DNA of 64,000 nt from Synaphobranchus kaupii (GCA_029718625.1 CM056379.1:53155579-53219578); one strand, 5' to 3'; counted from the stretch's first letter, positions 43,438 to 54,000 are shown. The notes: generated by a model not told the origin, from the sequence alone. Numbers and translations are program-made.

Positions 43438-44564
43438 AGTGAACAATACATACCTCCACATACTCATGCCGCAGCTGTTTGACCCTCTCTGAATTCCACT
43501 CAAAAGGCACTCGATAAAGTTGTTTCATTTGAACCTGATTTCAGGATGCGTGCCAGTGTTGACTGAGAGACCTGATGGACATTATTGAAAATGGCATGGT
43601 CACCGATAATGTTGGCTTGAATTTCTCTGAGCCTGATAGCATTATTGGCCAAAACCATGTTTATGATCTCTCTCTCTTGTTCTTGTGTGAATATGGGCCC
43701 CCTTCCTCCTTGTCGTTCTCGACCCTCAATCCTATGTAGAAAAAAATACATGTAACCTACTTTAAAATGTCACAGGAAGGGGTATCAAAAGTGCTGATAT
43801 GGTGCATACAATAAGCAGCTGATTACTGTAACTGTAGACAGATTTTTTTTACCTGTTTTCTTGTCGAAATGTCCTAATGACAGATGCCACTGTATATCTG
43901 CTAAGATTTGGCTGAACTCTTAGTCCAGCGTCCCTCAGCGTCAATCCGTGGTTCACGACATGGTCAACTAGTGTTGCGCGAATTTCATTTGATAAATTTG
44001 GTCCTCTTCTTCTTTGAGCACATTCTCCTCCTGCTTCAGGTCTTCCTCTTCCTCTACCTCCACCTCGGCCTCTAACTCTGGCACGGCCTCCGCCTCTTCC
44101 TCTTCCTCTACCTCCTTCTCCTCCTCCGTGGATTCCCCCTCTCACCCTCACTCTTCTTCTTCTGACTCCTTCCATTTTGGTTGAAGACAGGTGAACTCAC
44201 CTGCTGCATTTTTATAGTGCTTAAACCTGATTGGTGTGTCTACAATTAAGCAATCATGTGTTTGCGCACCTGATGGCTGTGTTTAACCAATTGGCTCATA
44301 GGTGTGGTAATTTGACAGTCAGTGCTTTGGAATTGCAAGGAAGTGACATCATGATATACTTCTGTGTCTAATGTATACAAGTGTGTTTAGTGTTTTGCAA
44401 ATCACTGTGTGTATTGTTTTGCAAAAAGTGTGAGGCTGACATTGTGCTTATAGTGGTGCAAATCTGGGCCGACGTTTTGCTCCTTGAGTGTAAGGTTTTG
44501 ATAATTGTGTAATACTTTTGATTTTAGTGTTTATGCAATCGAAAAAAACTGTAATAAAAATGTA

Positions 44565-44912
44565 TGTTTATTATAACCATGTCTCTAGTCTCACCCATTC
44601 CCTTCTTATTCATTGTGCATGAATGTAGATAATGACCATGGATGAAGCTGTGCAAGCATGTCAAATGAACAATGCACTGCATCGTGTAACACAGAGAAAA
44701 CACCAAAAGACACCAAAAGATGTTTGAGTCAATCAATCAAATTTATTTATTCAGATTATGTTTCCTGTGAGAACTGAATTGTCCCTTCACTTGACCCTGA
44801 AATAAACAAAAACATTACATCAATACAACAGAAGTAATACATTTAACAACATGTTCTGGAATTGATTTACTGAAAGATTGCAATCAATATAATTCTGAAC
44901 CTCTGAATAGAG
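44565..44912. other. Unassigned sequence with a LINE-tail-like motif
   Basis: 'gtcaatcaatcaaatttatt' at about 44728-44750 resembles the reverse complement of an L2-type 3' tail. The rest is unassigned. Confidence 0.3.
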
Positions 44913-45296
44913 CCTCCAATCAGGGCCGGAGTGGGACTCATTTTCAGCCCGGGAGTTTCATGTCTCACAGCAGCCCACTTTGGACCGGGGGGGGGGGGGG
45001 GGTGTTCCACAATGAAAAATAGACCATTTTAGCTCTTTTGATAGCCTTTTTATGATACATTTTTTAAAATATAGAACAATTATAAGATACGTATACAAGA
45101 GATAACTAGTAAAATAGGTATGTATAGTGGTATTATTAGAAGTAATTGTCTGGACTTTTTAGATTTTGCACATACTGTGGTACAGCTCTACCTGTGCTGT
45201 CCACAGCAGGGATCTTTCTGGGCTCATGGCTTGGTCCTGACACTGCCTCATCAATGACTTGGCCTAACAGCAGACTCCGCTCTGTCACTTAAAACA

Positions 45297-45318
45297 TAAT
45301 AATAATAATAATAATAAT
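45297..45318 (+). repeat. AAT microsatellite
   Basis: About seven AAT units inside the hAT element at 44921-46740. Confidence 0.85.
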
Positions 45319-46254
45319 TAGAATAATACCTTTCATCGCCTAATACTAATGTACAACTTCAATAAGTAGGCTAATGCTGTGCAAATAAAGCATATTGTCC
45401 TAACGTTAGGCATTTAATGTCTGGGAAAGTAATAAAGCCATATTTTTCAGGGGTACTCAATATGAAATTGTTATTGAATCACATACAACAGCCTATATAT
45501 GACTCACTGGAATAATGTTAACACTGACTATTAATAAAAACTGCTGCAACTATTGTTTTTGAACGTTAAGAAGTGGCCGTTATCATAAGGCCTTTAATTG
45601 CTGTTTTAGTCATCGTTTTTCTAATTTAGTAAATAACACTTGGCAGATGTTCATGTTCGTGACAATGGCCAGAAAGATATAAAACGTCCATTCATGTCGG
45701 GTAACGTTAGCTCTCTGAATGTAACATTTAAATCTCCAGTAAGTTATCAAGTTAAACTAACTTCATTTGGCTGTTCATTTTTGCTAGATAGCTAACGTTA
45801 CCTCACGGTTGAAGGGTGACATTAGATGTCAAATAAATAAAAAGTTAATAACATTAGCTAACAAAACCAACAAGAAGCGACAGCAAGATACAGCAAGTAG
45901 GCTAGGCTATGTTAGCTAATGTTAGCTACATCTAAAACAGTGTTACTTAATAATTTACTTATTATTATTGTAATACCTTTCATGGCCTAATAATAATAAT
46001 AAACAAGAATAATAATTTCCAACATAATTAACTCCCCCCTCGCTTAAAAAATAAATCCTGGCTGCTCAGAGACTATATAGCAAAATGCCTTTCACAATTA
46101 GATGATCCCATAATCATTTTGCATTTATCAAAGCAATTATTCGTAAATACGCCAGTCATGCTTTAAAATTCATTGACAATAAACTTTAATTGTGGATGGC
46201 ATGCAATGATACTGTGCTTTACACGCCTATGACATCTTAACACTATACGCTACC

Positions 46255-46375
46255 TTTCTCATCATCAGCTGCGTTTCTGTTTGTGTTCGAAATATGTTGG
46301 TTAATTTGGCACATTTGGCCGCTTCTTCTTCCATTGCCTTTCTTTTTTTAAATCCTAGCCTTTTCTGCTCCTCCT
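46255..46375 (-). pseudogene. hAT transposase N-terminal remnant
   Basis: One frame reads EQKRLGFKKRKAMEEEAAKC and continues AKLTNIFRTQTE. This charged stretch resembles the extreme N-terminus of the hAT transposase group that has a TTF-type zinc finger downstream (ZMYM-like fish proteins). Nothing after it is recognisable, so the element has an internal deletion. Family assignment is by general likeness. Confidence 0.5.
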
Positions 46376-46812
46376 TTCCTTATTTTATTCTCCATTTTAG
46401 CATCTTCGTCTGGCACAAACTCATAAACTAAGCTAATTACATCAGGTGATCTATAATAATCTCAATCAAACTTGGGTTCAACCAATTATGGAATTTTGGA
46501 GGGGCCACTCTCATCCCCCCTATCAGCATCCAAGTTTCTGGTATGGGCCGTGGTTGCTTTTCGTGCGTGTGTGACGAGGAGAGAGAGGGGGCTGAGTGAG
46601 AACTCACGCGGCCCACACTGCAGCAAGTATATGATCTATATACAATTATTATAGTGTTTACTGATCCTCCCCACCAGCCCAAAAAAACAGCGGCCCCCCG
46701 GGATTCTTCCCGATTCTCCCGATTAGCCACTCCGGCATTGCCTCCAATACATTGTTACATTTTTGAAGCTTCTTTTGTTGTCTGACATGCATTAGTAGAC
46801 AGTGTTGAGGAT

Positions 46813-46889
46813 AGGGCTGCACAATATATAGTTTCAGCATCGACATTGCATGTGCGCATGAGCAATAGTGACATCATGCAGGACACAAT
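46813..46889. mobile_element. hAT-type terminus fragment interrupted by gypsy
   Basis: AGGGCTGCACAATATATAG at about 46821 is a typical hAT start. It stops at the gypsy LTR, and about 53001 onward may be its continuation. Confidence 0.4.
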
Positions 46890-47577
46890 TGTAGGGGGGA
46901 CTGTAAGGTTCGGAGAACCAGGCATGACAGCCAAGGAATATAAAAGTGTATATCGTAATATACACCACTAAAGCGGACTGATCCGCACCAGGGAAGGAAT
47001 AAACGAAAAATGGGAATAAAAACCTCCCGGCATAAGCCAAATCAAAATCAACCCCAAAAGTAGCGAGTAATAAAACAACAAGAGAACCTCACGCTCTCAC
47101 ACAAAGAGCAATAACAGGAGGTCAGAGAAAAACAAAAGAAAGCCTGTATAAATGGGCGAGAGAAACGAAAATGAAAATAGAACCTGTTACCTTAAGCTCT
47201 AGGTGAGAAAGAGCTGAACAAAAAGGTAACAGGTAGATAAGTATAAAGGATAAAGAGACAGATAGGAAAGAAAAGACGAAACCAATCTTTATCCTAACTC
47301 TAACCGGACTTGCTACGTTTCTTATTTGAAACAACCAGAAACGTAGTGACCGAGTTCCTATACCTTACTGACTTCGATGTCAATATCGAAGTACCAGAAG
47401 GTGGAAACCCTGGGCTATTCATAACCGGCAGGAACCCCCCAAAACAGGTGCAAGGGATAATAGCCGGGCGAGATGAAAACACCGGAACAGTGGACGGAAA
47501 ATCCGATAGAGCGCCCCGACGACGCCAAAAGAAAGAACGACCGCAGAAACAATGGAGGCTGCCAAAAAACCATGACA
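46890..47577 (-). mobile_element. Gypsy 3' LTR
   Basis: On the plus strand it runs TGTAGGGGGGAC to CCATGACA. A purine-rich tract on the minus strand (read from about 47600 to 47578) next to it is consistent with the polypurine tract. It matches 52332-52995 over about 630 bp with a few indels. Confidence 0.85.
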
Positions 47578-47588
47578 GGACCCCCCTT

Positions 47589-48020
47589 CTAAGGGACGGC
47601 CCCAGGCAATCCCTCAGCTTTGATTCTACGGAAGGCCCTTATAAGTGTAGGGTCCAAGATGTTCCTGGAGGGAACCCAGCAGCGCTCCTCAGGACCATAG
47701 CCCTCCCAGTCTACTAAAAACTGGTACCCTCTGCCCACACGCCTATCAGCCAAAATGTGCCGAACGATATACACCGGACCTCCCTCCAAGAACCAGGGGA
47801 GAGGCGGCGGCTTGTCAGCCGGGGTGAGAGCCCTAACCAACACCGGTTTCAACCGAGAAACGTGGGAGGTGGGATGGATGCGCAACTGAAGACGCACAGT
47901 GACCGGGTTGAGCTTCCGAATGATCTTAAAGGGGCCCACGAACCGAGGCGCGCGTTTACGGGACTCCACTCGCAGGGGTAGGTCCCGTGTGGAAAGCCAC
48001 AGGACAGCGACGCCTGTCGG
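47589..48020 (-). pseudogene. Gypsy integrase C-terminus with chromodomain
   Basis: The frame contains [27 protein letters not shown] and then a chromodomain: [30 protein letters not shown] and ILDP. Chromodomains at the integrase tail direct chromoviral integration toward particular chromatin. The segment is in a different frame from the upstream integrase part, so a frameshift lies between about 47956 and 48060. Confidence 0.85.
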
Positions 48021-49035
48021 CCACCACCTTCTGTTTGGCCAAGGCCCAGAGAAGAGAAGCTCGTACGCGCTTCCAAACCATTCGACACCTACGAATGAAG
48101 GAGCCGGTGGAAGGAACCTCCACAACTCTCTCCAACTCAGGAAACAAGGGAGGTAGATACCCTAGCAAAGCCTCAAAAGGAGAGAGACCAGTGGAAGCAT
48201 TACGCAGAGTATTATGAGCGTGTATGGCCCAGGCGAGATGACGACTCCAGGACGCAGGATTGGCTGCGGCCAGGCACCGAAGGGTGCTCTCCAAAGTCTA
48301 GTTAGTGCGCTCCGTCTGTCCATTGGTCTCCGGGTGGAAACCAGAAGAAAGACTGACAGACGCCCCCAATAGGACACAAAAGGAGTGCCAGAACCTCGGG
48401 GCGAATTGGGGACTGCGATCAGATACCACGTCTAGAGGAAGACTGTGAACCCTAAACACGTGAACCACAATTAACTGGGCAGTTTCAGGTGCAGATGGCA
48501 GTTTGGGCAAGGCGATGAAGTGCGCCGCCTTCGAAAACCGATCTACCACTACCAAGATCACTGTGTTTCCATGAGACACCGGCAGACCGGTGACAAAGTT
48601 GAGGGCGATGTGACTCCAGGGACGGCTGGGAACGGGTAGAGGACATAAGAGACCTGAGGGAGGGACCTGCAAACCCTTGTTGCGAGAACAAACCGTACAA
48701 GCAGCGACAAATTCCTGCACATCGCTCTCTAATTTGGGCCACCAAAAGTGGCGAGAAACAAATTCCTTAGTCCTGTGAACGCCAGGATGGGCCACCAACT
48801 GTGAAGCATGACCCCACTCGAGAACCCGAGACCTCAACCGGGGTGGAACAAACAGGCAATGGGGCGGCCCCCCACCTGGACCGGGATCGGAACGCAACGG
48901 CCTCAGTACCGCCACCTTAATAGCCCACATAACCGGAACAACAATCTGGTAACTGGGAACGACAGGCTCAGGGTGTGGCTCCTTGTCAGAATGGTTGAAA
49001 ATGCGTGATAACGCATCCGGTTTAATATTCTTCAA
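47956..49035 (-). pseudogene. Gypsy integrase
   Basis: From 49035 the frame shows NIKPDALSRIF (end of RNase H linker), then a zinc-binding HHCC region with H-x4-H around GHASQLVAHPGVH and C-x2-C in AACTVCSRN. The catalytic core has a change at the first acidic position: HIALNFVTGLP, where family members have D before FVTG. The second acid is in VVSDRSPQF and the glutamate in TNGQTERTN, after which a stop occurs at 48298. The same frame resumes as MESTLRCLAAANPASW and [19 protein letters not shown]. Loss of the first D alone should abolish strand transfer. Confidence 0.85.
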
Positions 49036-49740
49036 ACCGGGACGATAAGTCAGAATGAATCTAAACCGTGCGAAGAATAAAGCCCATCAGACTTGCTGAG
49101 AATTGCGTGTCTTGGTCTGTTGGATGTATTCCAAGTTTTTATAGTCGGTCCAGACCACAAAGGGATGCTCTGCTCCCTCCAACCAATGACGCCACTCCTT
49201 TAATGGCAATTTGACCGCCAACAGCTCTCAATCCCCGACATCGTAATTTATCTCGACTGATGTAAGAATGTGAAAGAAATACACGCATGGGTGTAGATTG
49301 CGGTCCAGCGGAGAATGCTGAGACAGAATGGCTCCAACCCCCAGCTCAGAAGCATCCACCTCTACCACAAAGGGGAGAAAGGGATTGGGAGTTATCAGGA
49401 TAGGTTCAGAGCAAAACCTCTTCTTTAGCTCCGTAAATGCTGCCTCAGCCCTAGAGTTCCATTGGAACTGAGCAGGTGATGTCTTTTTGGTAAGGGCTGT
49501 GATCAGAGCGGCTACCGTGCTAAAATTGCAGATAAACCTCCGGTAAAAATTAGTGAAGCCCAAGAAGCGCTGCACTTGCTTCACAGAATTAGGCGTGGGC
49601 CAGTTTTTTACCGCCAAAACTTTCACTGGGTCCATAACAACTTTACCGTCCGCCACAATGAACCCTAAGAAGGAAATGGAGTTGTGGAAAGCGCATTTTT
49701 TGGCTTTAACAAATAGTTGAGCCTTAAGAAGCGCCTCCAA
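49036..49740 (-). pseudogene. Gypsy reverse transcriptase thumb and RNase H
   Basis: The frame 49740-49228 has KKCAFHNSISFLGFIVADG, LGFTNFYRRFI and the RNase H start VVEVDASELGVGAILSQ. A TGA follows VGD (canonical families read through as an arginine or similar). Beyond it [18 protein letters not shown] and [17 protein letters not shown] are recognisable up to the linker at 49036. It is otherwise well preserved. Confidence 0.85.
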
Positions 49741-49744
49741 AACC

Positions 49745-50142
49745 TGCCTAACATAAACGACGTGAGACGAAAGGTCAGGAGAAAAAATTAAAATATTGTC
49801 CTAGTAAACAAAGATGGATTTCTCCAGCATCGCTCTCAGAACATCACTCTACAAGTACTGGGTGATGCCGTTCGGTCTCACTAGCGCCCCCTCTGTATTT
49901 CAGACGCTAGTGAGACCGAACGGCATCACCCGGTACTCATAGTGTCCGTGGTGAGTATTAAATGATGTCTTCCACTCATCACCCTCACGCATGCGCACCA
50001 GATTGTAGTCATTGCAAAGGTCGAGTTTGGAAAAAACCGACACCCCCTGTAAGCACTCGAATGTGGAGCTCATGAGTGGAAGAGGATACCTGTTCTTAAT
50101 GGTGATGTCATTGAGGCCCCGATAGTCTATACAGGGTCTCAA
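49745..50142 (-). pseudogene. Gypsy reverse transcriptase fingers and palm, rearranged
   Basis: The frame from 50142 shows [38 protein letters not shown] (the first catalytic D lies in KLDLC) and MPFGLTS. It is then broken by an inverted duplication (49855-49936). Beyond that the frame resumes as DVLRAMLEKSIFVY, but the YxDD box reads Y-stop-D-N. The polymerase centre is therefore lost by a nonsense codon, a D-to-N change and a structural rearrangement. Confidence 0.85.
49855..49936. repeat. 32-bp inverted duplication with 18-bp spacer inside the reverse transcriptase
   Basis: Arm 1 (49855-49886) and arm 2 (49905-49936) are reverse complements with one mismatch out of 32. Core sequence: gatgccgttcggtctcac and its complement. 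On the plus strand arm 1 plus spacer reads [15 protein letters not shown], which is reverse transcriptase sequence in the wrong orientation; arm 2 gives the same motif on the correct (minus) strand. So a short stretch has been duplicated and inverted. Confidence 0.92.
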
Positions 50143-50161
50143 ACCTCAGTTTTTTTTTCTT

Positions 50162-50611
50162 TTACAAAAAAAATCCAGCGCCGGCTGGTGAAGTGGAAAG
50201 ACTGATGAAACCGTTAGCCAGGGGCTCCTCAATGTACTCCTTCATAGCAGTGCTCTCCGGAACTGACAGGGAATACAGGGAGCCCCTGGCGGGAACCGTA
50301 CCCGGGTACAACTCAATAGCGCAGTCATACGGCCTATGGGGAGGTAACTTAGTAGCGCGTTGCTTGCTAAAAACCTCAGCGAGGTATTCTCCCGGTACAT
50401 TAGTGGGCAGGCGAAATTCGAGCGCCCCTACCACCTCCGGGGTCTCGGAAGAAATGTCAGATGACACCTCCCACTTGAAATCGGAAATAGAAAGATCATC
50501 CTCCTCCATGCAACCTCCCTCCGCAAACTGGTCCAAGGACAGACTCTCCTCTCCACTCCCTGCGAGACTGGAGGAAGTATCCTGGTAAAAGCGAGACTCC
50601 GCTTCCTCCAA
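50162..50611 (-). pseudogene. Gypsy pol N-terminal segment
   Basis: The 149-codon frame contains [38 protein letters not shown] and [10 protein letters not shown], the conserved entry to gypsy reverse transcriptase, and ends in GAGFFL where FFVKKKDGG-like text is expected. The next bases are T/A-rich and shift the frame. Protease lies upstream in another frame. Confidence 0.8.
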
Positions 50612-50927
50612 ATCACTGCCGGAGCTGAGCTCGGAACTGTCAGGGACCCAGCCCGAAGAGGGGTAGATAACAGTACGACAATGGGATTGACACTGGGAAC
50701 CCCACTAGGATCCCTGTCTCCGCCCCAACTAACATGAGGGTCATGTAACCCTAGCCACGAATGCCCTAGAACGAGTGGGTACGACAAGGAATCAACCAAA
50801 AAAAATGTATTCTCTCCGAGTGACGCTGGAGAGAAATGCGCATCTATAACGAACCGGTTATTTCTTCAATAATCTCGGAACCCAACGGGCGACTATCGAG
50901 AGCAGTAACCTGATGGGAACTAGTGAG

Positions 50928-51137
50928 TCAGTGTGTGGGAATCTCTAATTCCCTAGCCAATTTAGCGTCAATAAAACACTTGACTGCTCCGGAATCAATA
51001 AAGGTGTCAACGCTAACCGAGCGCCCATTCCAAAGCAGTTGGACAGGTAACAGGGTCCGAGAAAGAGTACTATTTTGTCTCACTGGGGATCTCGGTCTCC
51101 CAAGTGAGACCCCTCGTTTCCCACCAACTTGGGACAC
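50928..51137 (-). pseudogene. Gypsy aspartic protease
   Basis: The frame has VDTFIDSGAVKCFID, containing the retroviral-type catalytic DSGA motif, followed by KLARELEIPTH. It would process the Gag-Pol polyprotein as a dimer. It is short of the usual domain length because the frame breaks after 50928; the flap region is probably in the neighbouring frame (50799-50428, DSLSYPLVLGHSWL). Confidence 0.8.
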
Positions 51138-51566
51138 TGATCCTTTATATGACCCTTGCGCTTACTGAAGCGGCACCAGTACTCCTGCGGTTTCGCCCTC
51201 CTAGACTTGTGGAGGGATGACCCATCCACTTGCATGGGCTCCTCTTGATCAGCAGAGGAGTAGGTGGAAAAGCCTACCAATAATGCGGAAGTATGACGAG
51301 CCAGGCGGTCTCTACGCCCTGGCTCACGCTCCCTGATATGGTTGTCAAGGCATATAGCCGTAGTAACCAGGGCACTGAACGTAGCAGGTGGCTCGAGCAT
51401 GGCTAGGGCGTCCTTAATAGGATTAGACAATGCTTTTAGAAATAAAGACCTAAGCAGGCCGTCAGGCCATCCTGTCTCCCCAGCCAGTGCTCGAAACGCG
51501 ATGAAAGATGCCGCCACCGTTTCAGTACCCTGGCGCAGACTAGTCAGTCTCATGGCAGCCTCTTCA
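51080..51566 (-). pseudogene. Gypsy gag, C-terminal part
   Basis: The frame starts MRLTSLRQGTETVAASFIAF and contains LFLKALSNPIKDALA and EEPMQVDG, typical of sushi-like gypsy Gag. A single zinc knuckle is degenerate: WCRFSKRKGHIKDQCP keeps C, H and C but has S in place of the second cysteine. The N-terminal capsid half is missing because a foldback element begins at about 51567. It overlaps the protease frame by about 58 bases. Confidence 0.82.
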
Positions 51567-52090
51567 CTAAATTACACTGGAACAGTATGGAAACACATGG
51601 TTGGCTAAATGGCTCTAAGTAATCAAGGGTCTGGTGCATCAAACGAGCCTTAAATAATCACTCTGCTGCCAGAAATACAGTATATATACTGTAGATGGAT
51701 AACTTGAAGGGTTTCTTCTCTTCTCCTGACTTATTTTTCCATAGAGTTCAATAGGTAAATTTGTCAGGAGAAACAACCCTTAAAGTGATCCATCCATATC
51801 TACTGCATATCTGGCAGCAGAATGATGGTTTGAGGCTTGTTTGATACCTCAGACCCTTGATGACTTACAGCCATTTTACCAATCATGTATTCCATACTGT
51901 TCCAGCATAATTTACAGCTAAATCTAGTCCCACATCCAATTCCCATAGAGATCCATTCAAATGCAGAGATGTTATAGTATCGCTTGTAAGAGTACCTGAA
52001 AATACAACATCAAGGGTCTTTTGATGTTGTTGGGTCACAGACATCAGGAAGTCATGGCATGCAAAGGATATGTGACCAAATATTAAATAT
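51567..52090 (+). repeat. Foldback element copy 3, in gypsy gag region
   Basis: A partial left arm (from 'aaattacactggaacagtat') runs into the loop 'ttatttttccatagagttca', then the complete right arm ends with 'ggcatgcaaaggatatgtga'. This is the best preserved palindromic copy in the window. It replaced or displaced the gag N-terminus. Confidence 0.78.
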
Positions 52091-52093
52091 TTA

Positions 52094-52331
52094 AAGGCAC
52101 AGTCAACTTAGTGTATGCAAACTTCTGACCCACTGGAATTGTGATATAGTGAATTAAAAGTAAAATAATCTGTCTGTAAACAATTGTTGGAAAGATTACT
52201 TATGACATGCACAAAGTAGATGTCCTAACTGACTTGCCAACACTATAGTTTGCTAACATGACATCTGTGGAGTGGTTAAAAATTAGTTTTAATGACTTCA
52301 ACCTAAGTGTATGTAAACTTCCAACTTCAAC
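52094..52331. mobile_element. Sleeping Beauty-type Tc1 right end
   Basis: The sequence keeps both direct-repeat transposase sites: an inner 'gtgtatgcaaacttctgacc' and an outer 'gtgtatgtaaacttccaact' ending CTTCAACTG before TA. Paired direct repeats in the terminal region define the IR/DR class of Tc1 elements. The rest of the transposon is missing on the left, where it joins the foldback element. Confidence 0.85.
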
Positions 52332-52995
52332 TGTATATCGTAATATACACCACTAAAACGAACAGATCCGCACCAGGGAAGGAATAAACGAAAAATGGGA
52401 ATAAAAACCTCCCGGCATAAGCCAAATTAAAAACAACCCCAAAAGAGGGCGAACTCGAAAATAGCGAGTAATAAAACAACAAAAGAACCTCACGCTCTCA
52501 CACAAACAGCAATAATAGGAGGTCAGAGAAAAACAAAAGAAAGCTCGTATAAATGCGCGAGAGAAACAAAAATGAAAATAGAACCTGTTACCTTAAGCTC
52601 TAGGTGCGAAAGAGCTGAACAAAAAGGAAACGGGTAAAGAGACGGATAGGATAAAGATAAAGAGACGGATAGGATAAAGATAAAGAGACGGATAGTAAAG
52701 AAAAGACTAAACCAATCTTGCTACGTTTCTTATTTGAAACAACCAGAAACGTAGTGACCGAGTTCCTATACCTTACCGACTTCGATGTCAAATAGCAAAG
52801 ACAATATCGAAGCACCGGAAGGCGGAAGCCCTGGGCTATTTATAACCGGCAGGAAACCCAAAACAGGTACAAGGGATAATAGCCGGGCGAGATGAAAACA
52901 CCGGAACGGAGGACGGAAAATCCGATAGAGCGCCCTGACGACACCAAAAGAAAGAACGACCGCAGAAACAACGGAGGCTGCCAAAAACCATGACA
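52332..52995 (-). mobile_element. Gypsy 5' LTR, outer edge lost
   Basis: It matches the other LTR from 'tatatcgtaatatacacc' to CCATGACA. Its first ~58 bases (internal side) are missing, because the Sleeping Beauty-type end abuts at TA 52332-52334. A tandem 'ggataaagataaagagacgg' expansion occurs at about 52632-52690. Confidence 0.82.
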
Positions 52996-53136
52996 GCAAT
53001 GTTAAATTAAATCAATCACGTCATGCAAAAACTTTTTTACTGTTTGATACAAAACGAAAGCTCACAAGGTTTGCATTTTCCATGACTAATCTAGAAGAAC
53101 ATCCGTCTGATATAACATAATTTATATCTGATTTAA

Positions 53137-53693
53137 CCCCTTCACGCAGATAGCAAATTTGGTCAATTTAGAGAAGAAGGTGTCAGGAGCACTCCGTGGA
53201 TAAAATTGGACACTGGCAAAAATATATTTATTAGGACATAGTGCAAAAAAAGGAAGAATTGACTAGACTAGACTTTAAATTTGGTAAATTCTCATCTATT
53301 TAGGGGGTGCTCTGTTTAAGGCTTTATAACTCCAGGTGTGACCATCACATAAACTTTCGTAAATGGCTTAAATGAAACAAGACAGGTGTACCATTTACAA
53401 TACAAACTTAGATTTGTTTATTTTCATAATTTAAGTCAAAATAAAGTGCCACAAATGCAGAAACTTTGGAAAAATGTTTTTGGAAAAAAATGTTTTTCTT
53501 TAGTTCGCAACAAAATACTGAGAGCTACATAAGTGAAACAGGTAAATATATACATTTCCTGGATCATAAACTCCATGTCAACAAGTGTGCAAAATCTGAG
53601 GATGATATGCAGAACGATGATGCATGATCTATGATGCAAAATATAGGCAGTGTACCCTGTTGTCCATTAGTGTCTCCAAATCTATCTCACTTA
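53137..53693. mobile_element. TTAA-family (piggyBac-like) element, left portion
   Basis: CCCCTTCACGCAGATAGC follows TTAA at 53133-53136. The next ~550 bp match 9659-10040 ('caaatttggtcaatt', 'acataagtgaaacaggta', 'atgcaaaatataggcagtgt'). It has an extra ~120 bp insert-like part near 53180-53320 and is truncated at about 53693 by Tc1 sequence. Confidence 0.7.
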
Positions 53694-53696
53694 AAG

Positions 53697-54000
53697 TGAC
53701 CCATCCATGTCAGTCCAAAGCACATTGTTCCAAAATGCTTCTGGTTTCTCAATGCTTTCTTTTGCATACTTCAGACGCTTTAAGGCTTATTTCTGGCAAT
53801 TCTGCCACGTACGTAGGTCTTTGTTGTTTAAAGTAGGTTGTTATTGTTGTCCTGTGTACAACTACATCTGCTACTCTTCTTTGCAGCTCTTTTGTAGTGA
53901 TGTGTGGGTTCTTCTGAGCATTTCTCACCAGGTCTCAGGCTATTCTACCTGAAATTGTTCTTAGTCTTCCAGATCTTACCTTGACTTCAACTGTATCTTC
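53697..54000 (-). pseudogene. Tc1 transposase N-terminal fragment
   Basis: On the minus strand one reads VRNAQKNPHITTKELQRRV, then VHRTTITTYFKQQRPTYV, LKYAKESIEKPEAFWNNVLW and TDMDGSL. These match the second DNA-binding subdomain and the first catalytic aspartate block (WTD) of Tc1 transposases. Everything after the first D is missing. No start codon could be fixed with confidence. Confidence 0.75.

Larger units (their letters stand above)
39833..44175 (-). pseudogene. DD35E transposase of the outer element, split by insertions
   Basis: Exon 1 (44175-43853) starts MEGVRRRRVRVRGG, is strongly Arg/Gly-rich for about 50 residues, then has LSNEIRATLVDHVVNHGLT, a winged-helix-like start; the donor is CAG|GTAAAA. 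Exon 2 (43731-43454, acceptor ACATAG) carries EREIINMVLANNAIRLREIQ and the continuing DNA-binding region, with a small deletion frameshift after LARILK near 43545. Exon 3 starts at 42884 (TTTCAG acceptor), is interrupted by the inner transposon at 42848/40446, and resumes with IYIDEAGFNL (first D), VIWDNVSFH (second D) and FLNPIEEF (E). Exactly 35 residues separate the second D and the E. The end is TAA after RRRDNV-type residues at 39833. It would cut and paste the element; it is now inactive. Confidence 0.85.
39279..44551 (-). mobile_element. Tc1/mariner-type DD35E transposon with introns, outer copy
   Basis: The ends are CAGTTTTTTTTCGATTGC and, on the right reading inward, CAGTTTTTTTCGATTGC. 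A TA duplication flanks it (39277-39278 and 44552-44553). The transposase reads on the minus strand in at least three exons. A related element (40448-42846) and a LINE fragment (42981-43437) lie inside. Without them it is about 2.4 kb, the same as the inner element. Confidence 0.88.
44921..46740. mobile_element. hAT element, 1820 bp, with transposase remnant
   Basis: The ends are CAGGGCCGGAGTGG and, on the right reading inward, CAATGCCGGAGTGG. The flanks are a perfect 8-bp duplication CCTCCAAT (44913-44920 and 46741-46748). A poly(G) run lies at about 44987-45001 and an AAT microsatellite at about 45297-45318. A transposase N-terminal remnant is on the minus strand at about 46255-46375. Confidence 0.9.
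46890..52995 (-). mobile_element. Ty3/gypsy chromodomain retrotransposon (chromovirus), degenerate
   Basis: Two LTRs (46890-47577 and about 52332-52995) enclose gag, protease, reverse transcriptase, RNase H, integrase and chromodomain remnants, all on the minus strand. The flanks ACAAT (46885-46889) and GCAAT (52996-53000) look like a 5-bp duplication with one change. The leader and gag N-terminus are replaced by foldback and Tc1 sequence (51567-52331). All genes have stops, frameshifts or active-site changes. Confidence 0.88.
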
